From NCBI RefSeq assembly GCF_028292965.1, contig NZ_JAQGLG010000209.1, forward strand, positions 1 to 47,856: a DNA stretch of 47,856 bases, written 5' to 3'. A program made the translations under genes and the position numbers. A model generated the notes under the pieces. That model saw nothing but the letters and a program-made list of their open reading frames with translations, did no database searches and was not told the DNA's origin. Positions 16,492 through 25,709 of this stretch are shown here, one piece after another. Source of the stretch: Sphingomonas bacterium. GTDB taxonomy: Bacteria; Pseudomonadota; Alphaproteobacteria; Sphingomonadales; Sphingomonadaceae. The first letter of the stretch is position 1, and every line of letters starts with the position of its first letter.

Positions 16492-17547
16492 TCAGGCGTT
16501 TCCGGGCGGAACGGTAGAGCTGCGCAGCACGATCGTTGCTGGGACGACGATCGGTTCGTCCGCATGTTTGCTCCCGGCCCGATCCGCAATGATCAGTTCG
16601 ACCGCGCGCGCGGAGACCTCGGCGATTGGCTGGACGACCGCAGTCAGCGGGGGGTGCGTGAAACGTACGATCGGCGTGTCGTCGAAACTGATCAGCGACA
16701 GATTGGCCGGTATCTCGATCCCGCGCTCGCGGCTGACCTCCAGCGTCGCGAGCGCCATCTGGTCGTTGCTGGCGATGATCGCGGTTGGCGCAATCGTGGA
16801 ATCGAGCAATTCACGCGCGGCGCGGAGGCCCGACGCATAGCTGAAATCGCCCTCCGCCAGAAGGCCGGCGGTGTCGAGGCCTGCCGCCGTCATCGCCTCG
16901 CGCCAGCCATCGACGCGCCAGCCGCTGAGTTCGTAATCGTCGGGTCCCGAAATGAAGCCGATCCTGCTGTGGCCGAGCTCGATCAGATGATCGGTCGCCA
17001 GCCGCGCTGCGCGCTGGTCGTCCATCGTCAGGGCAAAGCCCGGCCCCGGTTTGATCGACCCGATCCGCGCGAAGCTGATCTTGTAGTCGACCAGCAAGTC
17101 GATGATCAGCGAATTTTCCGAATGTGGCGGGGTCAGGATGACGCCGTCGGGCTGCAGCGCCGCGATCGCCCCGAGCAACTCGCGCTCGATATGGTCGCTA
17201 TGCGTATCGATCAGCTCGACGATCAGGCGATAGCCGTGCCGCGCGCAGGTCAGCATCCCGCCGAGCAACATCTGGTCGACCCAGTCGGTACCCTCGCGCA
17301 ACCGCCAAGCCTCGATCGTGCGTTCGCGATCGTTGAGCGCCAGGATCAGATAGGATCGCGATCCACCCATCCGCTGCGCAGCGATCGACGGGACATAGCC
17401 GAGCTTCTTGATCGATAGCTGGACGCGCTCGATCATCTCGGGCCGGACATTGGGCTCCTTGTTGATGACGCGGCTGACTGTCTGCAGCGACACCCCGGCA
17501 TCGGCCGCGACGTGCTTGATCGTGACGCTCTGCTTACGCCGCGCCAT
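16492..17547 (-). CDS. LacI-family transcriptional repressor
   Basis: The 351-residue protein has a LacI helix-turn-helix at the N-terminus (VTIKHVAADAGVSLQTVSRV, then NVRPEMIERVQ and the hinge YVPSIAAQRM), followed by a periplasmic-binding-protein-like effector domain (about 60-345, with DGVILTPPHS, HLIELGHSRIGFISG and ASNDQMALATLE). It likely binds the three palindromes at 25558, 25625 and 32677 and is released by a sugar from the glucan pathway. ATG 17547 starts 7 bases after the halogenase stop, so it is the last gene of the TBDR operon, and repression would be autoregulatory. A longer in-frame start at 17619 would overlap the upstream gene and lacks support. Confidence 0.92.
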   Translation of the reverse strand: MARRKQSVTIKHVAADAGVSLQTVSRVINKEPNVRPEMIERVQLSIKKLGYVPSIAAQRMGGSRSYLILALNDRERTIEAWRLREGTDWVDQMLLGGMLTCARHGYRLIVELIDTHSDHIERELLGAIAALQPDGVILTPPHSENSLIIDLLVDYKISFARIGSIKPGPGFALTMDDQRAARLATDHLIELGHSRIGFISGPDDYELSGWRVDGWREAMTAAGLDTAGLLAEGDFSYASGLRAARELLDSTIAPTAIIASNDQMALATLEVSRERGIEIPANLSLISFDDTPIVRFTHPPLTAVVQPIAEVSARAVELIIADRAGSKHADEPIVVPATIVLRSSTVPPGNA

Positions 17548-17554
17548 CAGCCGC

Positions 17555-19081
17555 TCAGCGCTCGGCCATGGCGGGGGCTGCCGCGGCCGGCTGCGTCGCG
17601 CCGCAATAGCGCGCGACATAGGCGCCGTGCTCGGGCAGCGACGCGACCGTGTGCGACACCGTCTGGCGCAGCATCCCGAGCAGCTTGTCGAGGTCGTCGC
17701 CGCTCAGCTTTTCGGCGATCGGATGATAGGTGCGCGGCACGATGCCCTGCCCCATCATCACCTGGACCCAGCTGTTCTCCGCGAACAATTCCTCGTTCCT
17801 GCGGAAGACCCGGCCAGTCTCGCGGAACAGTTCGATCTTCTGGGCCAAGGTGTCGGGTATCTCCATCGCGGCGCAATAACGCCAGAACGGGCTGTCGCGA
17901 CGCTCGGTAGCCTTATAGTGAAGGATCAGGAAGTCCCGAATCTGCAGCGTGTCGATCAGCTGCTGATCGTTGAATTCGGCGATATCACGTTCGCTTATTT
18001 CGCCCTGCGGCATCATCCGGATCAGCCGCAGCACCGCGCGCTGGATCAGGTGGATGGCGGTCGATTCGAGCGGCTCCATGAACCCGCCCGACAGCCCGAT
18101 CGCGATGCAATTGCGATACCATTGCTTGCGCCGCACGCCACTGGTGAAGCGCAGGAAATTGGGCTCGGTGAGCACTTCGCCCTCGATATTGCCCATCAGC
18201 CGCGCCAGCGCGTCGTCGCGCGACAGATAACGGCTCGAATAGACCAGGCCATTGCCCGTCCGGTGCTGGAGCGGGATACGCCATTGCCAGCCGGCGTCGT
18301 GCGCTATCGCCCGGGTATAGGGGACCGCCGGGCCGACATTCTCGGTCTGGATGGCGATAGCCGAATCGCACGGCAGATGGTGCGTCCAGTCGTCGAACCC
18401 GGCATGCAAATGCTGCTCGATCAGCAGCGCGCGGAACCCTGTGCAATCGAGGAACAGGTCGCCCTCGACCCGCGTGCCCGAATCGAGCACCAGCGTCGCG
18501 ATATCGCCGCTCTCGCCATCGAGCTCGACGCGCGCGATCTTGCCCTCGACGCGCTTGGTACCGTCGCCTTCGGCCATCTCGCGCAGGAATTTCGCATAGA
18601 GCCCGGAATCGAGCTGATAGGCGTAGTTCATGCGATCGTCGGGCAGATGCGCGAACTTGCCCCGCAAGGCAGCGACCAGTTCGAGGCAATAATCGTCATA
18701 CGGCTGGTTGTGGCTGTTGGCGCGACCGTGCAGCCAGAAATGCTGGAACCCGGCGGCCCAATGATCCTGGCCGGTCAGCCCGAACGAATGGAAATAGCGC
18801 TCGCCAACACTCTTCCAGTCGTCGAACAAGATGCCCAGTTTGAACGTCGCCTGCGTCGCCCGCATGAAATCGGCTTCGTTGATCCCAAGCACGCGGTTGT
18901 AGGCGACCAGCGGCGGGATGGTCGATTCGCCCACCCCGATCGTGCCGATCGCATCGGATTCGACCAGGGTCAGGTCGACCGTACGTCCCATGGTGCGCGT
19001 GATCGCCGCCGCCGCCATCCAGCCGGCGGTGCCGCCGCCGGCGATGACGATACGGCGGGGATGGCGATTGTCGTCGGTCAT
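17555..19081 (-). CDS. Flavin-dependent tryptophan-halogenase-like protein 2
   Basis: The 508-residue protein has the FAD-binding GGGTAGWMAAAAI near the N-terminus, the conserved Lys stretch ATFKLGILFDDW (family catalytic Lys), the WxWxIP motif as GWQWRIPLQHRTGNG, and ESTAIHLIQRAVLRL near the flavin site. Known members chlorinate or brominate tryptophan or other indoles using FADH2 from a separate reductase. No flavin reductase gene is nearby. In TBDR operons of sphingomonads and xanthomonads such genes are recurrent but their true reaction is not established. It overlaps the cupin-like gene by four bases (ATGA) and is followed directly by the LacI gene. Confidence 0.9.
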   Translation of the reverse strand: MTDDNRHPRRIVIAGGGTAGWMAAAAITRTMGRTVDLTLVESDAIGTIGVGESTIPPLVAYNRVLGINEADFMRATQATFKLGILFDDWKSVGERYFHSFGLTGQDHWAAGFQHFWLHGRANSHNQPYDDYCLELVAALRGKFAHLPDDRMNYAYQLDSGLYAKFLREMAEGDGTKRVEGKIARVELDGESGDIATLVLDSGTRVEGDLFLDCTGFRALLIEQHLHAGFDDWTHHLPCDSAIAIQTENVGPAVPYTRAIAHDAGWQWRIPLQHRTGNGLVYSSRYLSRDDALARLMGNIEGEVLTEPNFLRFTSGVRRKQWYRNCIAIGLSGGFMEPLESTAIHLIQRAVLRLIRMMPQGEISERDIAEFNDQQLIDTLQIRDFLILHYKATERRDSPFWRYCAAMEIPDTLAQKIELFRETGRVFRRNEELFAENSWVQVMMGQGIVPRTYHPIAEKLSGDDLDKLLGMLRQTVSHTVASLPEHGAYVARYCGATQPAAAAPAMAER

Positions 19082-20103
19082 TGGCTCAATTGCCTCAGCA
19101 GGAAGGAACGGATGCGGCCGGCGCTTTCGGGCGTCAGCGGCGCCAGGATGCTGCGGCCCGCTTCGGGGATGTGCGCGGTCACCGCGTCATCATTGCCGAA
19201 CACATAATAGTCGAACAGGTCGCGCCACCTTGCCTTCTGATCGGCGGGCAGGTCACGGATCGCGAGCAGCGCGTGATTGAGCGCGTCCTGCGGCTGGCCG
19301 AGCCAGCGCGGCGTCTCGCGCCACCAGTAATTGACCAGCACGTTGAACGGATCGAGCCCCTCGACATGATGCCACCACATTGCGGGGATGTAGAGCGCGT
19401 CGCCCGCCTCGAGTTCGGCGACCTCGGCATGCCGCAGCGCGTCGGCGAACCGCGGATGCTGGGCGAAATCGGGATCGTGGAAATCGACCATGCTGACCGC
19501 GCGGCCGGCGGGCGTGTTGTCGATCGGTCCCAGGTAAAGATTGCGGAACTGTTCGTGCGGAAACAAGGTGAACCGCCGCCGCCCCACCGCGACGCAGGCG
19601 AGATTGTCGGGAATATCGTTATGTGCCGCGATCCGCGTGCGCGTGCCCATCCAGATGCTGTCGAGCGTCACCCGGTCGCCGAGATCGAGGTGGTTCGCTT
19701 CGTGCAGTCCGTCGAAATAATCGTGCAGGTCGATCGAGGCGAGATAGATCGGCGGACCGGTATCGCCGAGCTCGTCGATCTTCGCGAAAATCTCGGGCAA
19801 TTTGGCGCGCATCATGCGGAAATTCATTGCCATGGCGTCGTTATAGAACAGCCGCCCGTCGCTGCCAGGCTCGCCGACCGACACCGTGAAGGGCCGATCG
19901 CGGCGCCGGCGCACGATATAGTCGCGTGCCTCGCGCGCCGACCTCTTGCCCGCCTGGACCAATGGCCAGTCGCCGACCAACCCGCGAACGATGAAGGGGC
20001 TGCTGGCCGCGCGCAGCTGCGCATCGAGCGCCGCCGGCCCGTCGATCGCGACGTCCGGGATCCGCGCGAACGCGGCGAAGATGCCGGAAGCGGCTTCAGC
20101 CAT
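19078..20103 (-). CDS. Cupin-like JmjC-type (2-oxoglutarate/Fe) protein
   Basis: The 341-residue protein resembles cupin_8/JmjC hydroxylases. RTRIAAHNDIPDNLACVAVG carries the HxD iron pair, GRRRFTLFPHEQFRNLY follows as in this family, and YIPAMWWHHVEGL supplies the distal His. Members hydroxylate protein side chains or small molecules using 2-oxoglutarate, iron and oxygen. Its start overlaps the SapC-like stop by 8 bases and its stop overlaps halogenase 2 by 4, so it is coupled to both. A role in oxidising the same target as the halogenases is possible but not shown. Confidence 0.85.
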   Translation of the reverse strand: MAEAASGIFAAFARIPDVAIDGPAALDAQLRAASSPFIVRGLVGDWPLVQAGKRSAREARDYIVRRRRDRPFTVSVGEPGSDGRLFYNDAMAMNFRMMRAKLPEIFAKIDELGDTGPPIYLASIDLHDYFDGLHEANHLDLGDRVTLDSIWMGTRTRIAAHNDIPDNLACVAVGRRRFTLFPHEQFRNLYLGPIDNTPAGRAVSMVDFHDPDFAQHPRFADALRHAEVAELEAGDALYIPAMWWHHVEGLDPFNVLVNYWWRETPRWLGQPQDALNHALLAIRDLPADQKARWRDLFDYYVFGNDDAVTAHIPEAGRSILAPLTPESAGRIRSFLLRQLSQ

Positions 20104-20812
20104 TGGCGACGCGCCTGTTTTTGCGCGCGATCAGTTCGCGTAGCCGGCCGATCGAGGCGACTGCCATGAAGATCGGCATCAGATGATCGGCCTTGTGCAA
20201 CTCGCCCAGCACGACAGCGTCGAGCCCGGCGAGCCTGGCCTCGTCGATGGCGTGGAAGCCGACCAGCCGGTTGATCGACCCGTCGTCGAGCGTGATTTCC
20301 AGTGTCAGCGGTTCGAGCAGGCCGTGGCGGCGCAGCGCGGCGACGAAATCGCCCGACGCGCGAAACCCCGCGTCGAGCGCACCGAGCTTGTCGACGATCG
20401 TTTCGAGATACGGCGTCGGCCGGCCGTCATCGTCGAACACGCGCGTGCCTTCGCCATCGGCGATGCGCGGGCTCGCCATGTCGACATGGACCTGTTTCTC
20501 ACCGTCCTGGTCGGGCGTGCCGCCGATCAGGAAGGGCTGGATGTCGATCGCGAGCGGGATATAGCCGGCGTCCCAGCGATCGCCGTCGAGAAACAGATTC
20601 TCGCCATTCTCGAACCCGAACATCGCCAGCGGGGCGAATGCGTCGCGTTCGACATCGAGCCGGAACAGGATCGGATAGTCGTTCTGCAGCCGGCGAAACT
20701 CATCGGGCACGGCGATGCAGCACATCACTGCGTCGCCGAGATCGGCGCCTCGCGCTGTCCGGACGCGAAGGTCGCGATGGATGGTCGACTCGAGAAGCGT
20801 GTGGTCCGACAT
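20096..20812 (-). CDS. SapC-like protein
   Basis: The 238-residue protein matches the SapC family, first linked to Campylobacter S-layer secretion: DEFRRLQNDYPILFR, then DVERDAFAPLAMFGFENGEN, YIPLAIDIQPFLIG and the C-terminal FHAIDEARLAGL and ELHKADHLMPIFMAVASI. No signal peptide or membrane segment is seen, so it is probably cytoplasmic. The biochemical role of the family outside Campylobacter is unknown; it is a constant companion of halogenase-like and TBDR genes. It starts 1 base after the halogenase 1 stop and overlaps the cupin-like gene by 8 bases. Confidence 0.88.
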   Translation of the reverse strand: MSDHTLLESTIHRDLRVRTARGADLGDAVMCCIAVPDEFRRLQNDYPILFRLDVERDAFAPLAMFGFENGENLFLDGDRWDAGYIPLAIDIQPFLIGGTPDQDGEKQVHVDMASPRIADGEGTRVFDDDGRPTPYLETIVDKLGALDAGFRASGDFVAALRRHGLLEPLTLEITLDDGSINRLVGFHAIDEARLAGLDAVVLGELHKADHLMPIFMAVASIGRLRELIARKNRRVANG

Positions 20813-20813
20813 A

Positions 20814-22394
20814 TCAGGAGATCAATTCCAACGAGGATGGCTGGGCGGTGGCCCGCAGCGCGTCGAGATAGACGCGGTTGGTCGGCAGGCTGGCGGCCAG
20901 GCTGCGCACGCGTTGTCTGATCTGCCCGAGCGGCGGCGGGGCGCCGTCGAGCCTGATCACGCGCGCGGCGGGCGGCGCAAAGCCCATGCCGTAGAGCACA
21001 TATTGATAGCTGGCGGCGGGGAAGACCTCGTCCATCGCGGGCAGATCAGCGATCGACGGCGGCTGGTATCGCCACACGCGCAACAGATCGGCGAGCCGTG
21101 CGGGAATGCTCGCCGCATCGCGATGATCGCGCCAATAGGGCTCGTCGCGGCGGCTGAGCACATAATGGAGCTTGAGGAAGTCGACGATGCGATCCCAGCG
21201 ATAGCGGAACAGGTCGTTGAAGCGTCCGGCATGCACGTCCATCACGTCGCGCGTCACGGGGAAATTGTCGAGCAACGCGTTCAGCGACAGCTCGATCATC
21301 ACGATCGCCGACGCCTCGAGCGGTTCGAGGAACCCGGCCGACAACCCGATCGCCAGGCAATTGCGCTCCCAGAAGCGCGATCGGTGCCCCGAGGTGAAGG
21401 ACAGGCTGCGGAGGGGCGGAATCTCGGCGAGGCCGGGCATGGCACGGCGCAGATAAGCGTGCAGCGTCGCCATCGCCTGATCGTCGCTGGCGTGGCGCGA
21501 GGAATAGACGCAGCCGATTCCGCGCCGCGTCGGCAAGCCGATGTCCCAGATCCAGCCGGCGGCATGGGCGGTGGCGTTGGTTTGCGACGCGACCGCGCTG
21601 CCCGCTGCTACCGGCACCTGCACCGCCAGCGCCCGATCGTTGAACAGTTCGCCGCTGCGATTGATGAAGTCGACGCCATAAGTTCCGCCGATCAGCAGCG
21701 CGGCGACCCCGCTACAGTCGATGAACAAATCGCCCTCGATCGTGCCAGTGTCGCGCGTGCGCACCGCGACGATGTCGCCGTCCTCCGCCGTCTCGACCGC
21801 GACGACATGGTCACGCACATGACGCACGCCGAGCCGGTCGCGGCCATGGGCCGACAGCAAGCCGGCAAGCTTCACCGCGTCGAGATGATAGGCGTAATTC
21901 AGCGCCCCGGCATAATCGGGCATTGCGCGCTGGCGCGGCGCGAGGTCGCGCGCGCAGACATCGGGCTGCGCACAAACCGCTTCGGCGAAGGGGCGATCGG
22001 CGCCGTCTTTCTGCCACGCCGCCACCAGATCGCGCGGATCGCCCGCCGCCGGCAGCGTGAACGGGTGGTAATAATGGTCGCCCGCGGCGCCGGTGAGCCA
22101 GCCGTCGAAACGCGAGCCCTGCTTGAACGACGCGTCGCAGGCGAGCAGGAAATCACTCTCGCTGATCCCGATCCGCTCGAGCGTCCGGCGCATCGTCGGC
22201 CAGGTGCCTTCGCCCACGCCGATCGTCGGGATGTCGGGAGATTCGATCAGCGTCACACTGAGCGGTGCCTCGGCGTGGGCGGCGATCATGCAGGCCGCGA
22301 GCCATCCGGCGGTCCCGCCACCGACGATTACCACCTTGCCGATCGGCCTGCTGACGGGCGGTTCCACTTGCGCTTCCCGACTTTCCTTCCTCAT
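20814..22394 (-). CDS. Flavin-dependent tryptophan-halogenase-like protein 1
   Basis: The 526-residue protein has [17 protein letters not shown] for FAD binding, the family Lys in [14 protein letters not shown], and a variant of WxWxIP reading [13 protein letters not shown] in which the final Ile-Pro is Ile-Gly. [16 protein letters not shown] parallels the flavin-site helix of halogenase 2, of which it is a diverged paralogue. The two probably act on different sites or form a pair. Loss of the Pro may mean altered chemistry. It follows the TBDR gene after a 12-bp perfect hairpin, so its transcription may be reduced relative to the receptor. Confidence 0.9.
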   Translation of the reverse strand: MRKESREAQVEPPVSRPIGKVVIVGGGTAGWLAACMIAAHAEAPLSVTLIESPDIPTIGVGEGTWPTMRRTLERIGISESDFLLACDASFKQGSRFDGWLTGAAGDHYYHPFTLPAAGDPRDLVAAWQKDGADRPFAEAVCAQPDVCARDLAPRQRAMPDYAGALNYAYHLDAVKLAGLLSAHGRDRLGVRHVRDHVVAVETAEDGDIVAVRTRDTGTIEGDLFIDCSGVAALLIGGTYGVDFINRSGELFNDRALAVQVPVAAGSAVASQTNATAHAAGWIWDIGLPTRRGIGCVYSSRHASDDQAMATLHAYLRRAMPGLAEIPPLRSLSFTSGHRSRFWERNCLAIGLSAGFLEPLEASAIVMIELSLNALLDNFPVTRDVMDVHAGRFNDLFRYRWDRIVDFLKLHYVLSRRDEPYWRDHRDAASIPARLADLLRVWRYQPPSIADLPAMDEVFPAASYQYVLYGMGFAPPAARVIRLDGAPPPLGQIRQRVRSLAASLPTNRVYLDALRATAQPSSLELIS

Positions 22395-22417
22395 CGACCT
22401 GCCACCGGCTTGAAAAG

Positions 22418-22446
22418 AAAGCCACCCTCTTGGCGAGGGTGGCTTT
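22418..22446 (-). terminator. Intra-operon hairpin, likely partial terminator
   Basis: AAAGCCACCCTC, a 5-base loop and GAGGGTGGCTTT form a perfect 12-bp stem, followed on the minus strand by TCTTTTC. It sits between the TBDR stop and halogenase 1 start. It could end most transcripts after the receptor or stabilise the receptor mRNA 3' end, giving high receptor and low enzyme levels. Confidence 0.75.
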
Positions 22447-22476
22447 CAGGGGAGGAACGGTCGAATTGGGGGCCGA

Positions 22477-25400
22477 TCAGAAGGCGAACCTGAGGCCCGC
22501 CGAATAGCGCGCATAACCGGGATTGACGAACGTCACGTTCCGGTCAGAGCGCATATGCCCGCGACGCCCTTGGCCGGTGAGGTTGATGACTTCGGCGAAG
22601 ATCGTGAACCCTTTCTTGAACTCATAGCTCGCGCTGGCATCGACCTGCCCATAAGCCTCGACATAGCTTGGATTGGGGCCTGTTCCTGCCAGAAACTGAT
22701 CACGCCAATTGTAGGCGACACGGGCCTGGATGCCGTATTTGTCGAAGAACAACACCGCGTTCGCACTGTCGCTCAGGCCGGTTAGCGCGAACTGGGTGAC
22801 GGTGGCGGGCTTGGTGTTGTCAAACGTGGCGCTGCCGTCGACCTTCGTATAGTTCAGGATCACGCCAAAGCCCGTGTTCCAGAAGCTGTGCTGAACGGCG
22901 AATTCCCAGCCGTGGATCGTAGCGCTCTGATCGCTGTTCACCGGCGTACCGATCTGGAAATTCAGCAGCGGGTCTTCGGGGAGAGCCTGAATGAACCCGG
23001 TCGCGGCGTTCGACGAACCCGGATAGTGGGCGAGGATATATTGACGGATCTGCGCGGCGGTCGTGCTCCCGGCCGCGATCGCCGCAAGGTAACGCGGGCC
23101 ACCTACCGGCGTATGGATATCGAACGCCGACGTATCGAGCCGCGTGGAGGAGATGAAGTTACTGACACCCTTGTGGAAATAGCCAATAGAGATGTAGCTG
23201 TCGCGCCCGTAATACCATTCTGCCGACAGATCGATATTCTTCGACTTGTACGGGATCAGCCCCGGATTGCCTTGGGAGCCCGTTCCGCCGCCGACGCGGA
23301 ACAGCGTATCGACCGTTCGCCCGCCTTGCATGCTCGCATAGTCCGGGCGCGTGATCGTATGGCTGTATGATGCTCGAAGCTTGATGTTCGTCATCGGCGA
23401 AATGTCGAAGTCGACCGACGGAAGCCAGTTTTGATAAGACCCCCTGAAGGTCGTGAAGCCGCTATTGCCGGGCGTGAAAATGAGGTTGAACTCGTTTTCG
23501 GATATCCACTGCGAGCCGCTCGGAATCGGCACAAGCGCGGAGGAGGAGATCGTCGTCTTCTCGTAACGCAGGCCACCGACGAGGTGCGCCGCGTTGCCAA
23601 AGACGTCGAACTTGGTCGCCACCTGCAAATAGGGAGCGAGCGTTCTTTCGGTTATCCTTCGATCCGTATTGAACTGGGCCAGGCAAGTTCCGGCAATCGA
23701 CGTGCCCGTCGCAGGGGCACTGCACGTGTGGAACTTCTGTTCGAGCAGGTCGACCATCTGAGGGAGGTTGAACGTGTAAAAGCTCTGGATCATGCCCGGC
23801 TGGACAAGGCCGGGGAATTTGTCCGGCAGCGTCACGAGCGTGAAAAAGTTGTCGGGAATGACCCCGGCCGCGTTACCGCCCGGAGGGCCGGCGCCTCCCC
23901 AGGTGTCGTTCTGGATCGTACCGAACGCCGACCTGACCTTGTTCTCTACATAAGAGACACCGAAATCGATGCTGTCCAGGAAGCCGCCATCGTGATCGTA
24001 CCGGCCGCGCAGTTGGGCCTGATTGATCTCGTCCCTGAAATAGGCGTTGCGGAACGCATTACCCGTGGGGGTGATCAATGCCGGGTTGAGCGCGTTGATA
24101 CCCGGGCTCATGACGTAGGAGATCACAGGCAAATCGTGGTCGTAATTAATCGTCTGGCTCTGGATGCCGAAGACGGCATTACCGACCGACATGCTCGAGC
24201 CGAACCGATTGGTGGGCTTCACCTCCGCGGTCGAATGATGCGCGTCGAGGGTCATCGTTACGCCGCCCAGGCCCTTCCAGACCAGGTTGCCGCCCAGCGA
24301 CTTGTTTTCGGCACGGTTTGACGTCAGCGAACCGCTATAGGACAGGTCCTTGCCGATATCGCATGCGTTTGGCGACGCGGGAGAGGGCGCCGTGCAGCCC
24401 GCGGGGGGCGCCCCGAAACGTTCGGTGTAGAAAACCGGGCCGGCCACGGGGCCGTCGGTCCACGCGCTCGACGTGTCGTTGAAATTGAACCAGACGCCGA
24501 CATTGCTGTTCCGCGTCTCCACCGTATTGCGCGAATAGGTATAATCGAACGTCGCAGTCAGCGCGTCGGTCGGACGGAATTGCAGCACCGCCTGGCCGTT
24601 GATGCGCTGGCGGTCGACGTCGTTGAGATCGTAGGACGCGTTCTGCTGCACCTGATAAACGTCGGTCGGATCCGGCCGGTTGGTGATATTGGCGGCACCC
24701 GGCGTGCCGGGTTGGGCGAGCGAGCCCCAGTTGTTTTCGTTCCCCAAATAGCCGTCGCGCCAGCCGACATTGGCCTGGTTGGTGCTCGACTTGCGCTTCT
24801 GGTACGAGCCGCCGATCAGGATACCGATCCGGTTATCGGCGAACGTCGCGCTGAAAATGCCGGAAATTTCGGGCGTGATATCGTTCTTGCCGTTTTCCGA
24901 CGTGTCCAGCACGCCCCTGGCCGACAGGCTGCCATGTACCCCGGGCCTGTCGAGCGGGCGCGGCGTACGGATATTGATGGTCGAGCCTATACCGCCCGAT
25001 TCAACCGTCGCACGGCCACTCTTGTAGACCTCAACCCCCGCAATCCCTTCCGACGCGAGATTGGCGAAATCGAACGAACGCGACGAGGGCGCGCTACCGC
25101 CGTCGCCGATCAGCGCGGTGGGCATCTGGCGGCCGTTGAGAGTTACCAGATTGAATTCGGGGCCAAAGCCGCGGACCGTGACCAGCGAACCTTCGCCATT
25201 GCTGCGGTCGATCGAGACGCCGGTGATACGCTGCAGCGATTCGGCGAGGTTGGTGTCGGGGAACTTGCCCATCTCTTCAGCGGAGATGGCGTCGACGACA
25301 CCTTGGCCATCGCGCTTGATGTCCATCGATTGACGCAGGCTGGCGCGGATGCCGGTGACGACGATGTCGCCGGGAGCAGCCTGGTCAGTCGGATTGGGAG

Positions 25401-25515
25401 AATCGGCAGCGGGCGGAGTCTCCTGCGCCATCGCTACTGCGGGAATGCCCGCGATCGCCAGAACCGAAACGCCAACGAGTAGCCGCTTGAGCGAGCCAGC
25501 TTTGAAGCTGCGCAT
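22477..25515 (-). CDS. TonB-dependent receptor (carbohydrate-type)
   Basis: The 1012-residue outer-membrane protein starts with a signal peptide (KRLLVGVSVLAIAGIPAVAMA) and the TonB-box-like GDIVVTGIRASL. The plug domain follows (VVDAISAEEMGKFPDTNLAE, ITGVSIDRSNGEG, VRGFGPEFNLVTLNGRQM), then a long beta-barrel ending in YARYSAGLRFAF with the terminal Phe needed for BAM insertion. The plug with KFPDTNLAESLQRI is typical of the large carbohydrate receptors of sphingomonads and Caulobacter, which take up oligosaccharides with TonB energy. ATG 25515 is preferred over TTG 25518 because GGAGG lies four bases ahead. A LacI-type operator lies about 45 bases upstream. First gene of the halogenase operon. 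Confidence 0.95.
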   Translation of the reverse strand: MRSFKAGSLKRLLVGVSVLAIAGIPAVAMAQETPPAADSPNPTDQAAPGDIVVTGIRASLRQSMDIKRDGQGVVDAISAEEMGKFPDTNLAESLQRITGVSIDRSNGEGSLVTVRGFGPEFNLVTLNGRQMPTALIGDGGSAPSSRSFDFANLASEGIAGVEVYKSGRATVESGGIGSTINIRTPRPLDRPGVHGSLSARGVLDTSENGKNDITPEISGIFSATFADNRIGILIGGSYQKRKSSTNQANVGWRDGYLGNENNWGSLAQPGTPGAANITNRPDPTDVYQVQQNASYDLNDVDRQRINGQAVLQFRPTDALTATFDYTYSRNTVETRNSNVGVWFNFNDTSSAWTDGPVAGPVFYTERFGAPPAGCTAPSPASPNACDIGKDLSYSGSLTSNRAENKSLGGNLVWKGLGGVTMTLDAHHSTAEVKPTNRFGSSMSVGNAVFGIQSQTINYDHDLPVISYVMSPGINALNPALITPTGNAFRNAYFRDEINQAQLRGRYDHDGGFLDSIDFGVSYVENKVRSAFGTIQNDTWGGAGPPGGNAAGVIPDNFFTLVTLPDKFPGLVQPGMIQSFYTFNLPQMVDLLEQKFHTCSAPATGTSIAGTCLAQFNTDRRITERTLAPYLQVATKFDVFGNAAHLVGGLRYEKTTISSSALVPIPSGSQWISENEFNLIFTPGNSGFTTFRGSYQNWLPSVDFDISPMTNIKLRASYSHTITRPDYASMQGGRTVDTLFRVGGGTGSQGNPGLIPYKSKNIDLSAEWYYGRDSYISIGYFHKGVSNFISSTRLDTSAFDIHTPVGGPRYLAAIAAGSTTAAQIRQYILAHYPGSSNAATGFIQALPEDPLLNFQIGTPVNSDQSATIHGWEFAVQHSFWNTGFGVILNYTKVDGSATFDNTKPATVTQFALTGLSDSANAVLFFDKYGIQARVAYNWRDQFLAGTGPNPSYVEAYGQVDASASYEFKKGFTIFAEVINLTGQGRRGHMRSDRNVTFVNPGYARYSAGLRFAF

Positions 25516-25557
25516 CAATCCTCCCCATGCTTCCCCAGCGCGTGTCGACCGCGCCTA

Positions 25558-25573
25558 TTGAGAACGTTCACAT
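25558..25573 (-). promoter_or_regulatory. LacI-type operator upstream of the TBDR operon
   Basis: TTGAGAACGTTCACAT is a near-perfect copy of the palindrome TTGAGAACGTTCTCAA. On the minus strand a TTGACA hexamer at 25592-25597 lies about 20 bases upstream, so the operator would cover the -10/+1 region and block transcription. Confidence 0.78.
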
Positions 25574-25624
25574 GACTTTTTTCGTTTTGACTGTCAAGTC
25601 TATAGGGCCGGTTACGCAACAGGC

Positions 25625-25640
25625 TTGAGAACGTTCCCAA
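25625..25640 (+). promoter_or_regulatory. LacI-type operator upstream of the GH3 gene
   Basis: TTGAGAACGTTCCCAA, the same palindrome with one changed base, lies about 70 bases before the GH3 start. A possible plus-strand -35 TTGACT is at 25587-25592. Spacing to the other operator is 67 bp centre to centre, so a LacI tetramer or dimers could close both promoters together. Confidence 0.78.
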
Positions 25641-25709
25641 ACTGTGCTGTTTGCGCCACAGCTGGAAATCTACACAGCGCGACAAGACAGCATGACGGGG
25701 AAAGAAGGA

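Noticed and set aside
16324..17418. Plus-strand frame of 364 codons through the LacI gene
   Set aside because: Shadow of the LacI reading frame; low-complexity Arg/Asp-rich protein typical of antisense in GC-rich DNA. Only its first 17 codons belong to the nuclease fragment.
17408..19207. Plus-strand frame of 599 codons opposite halogenase 2
   Set aside because: Antisense to a well-supported enzyme with clear family motifs.
20715..22493. Plus-strand frame of 592 codons opposite halogenase 1
   Set aside because: Antisense shadow with Arg/His-rich composition.
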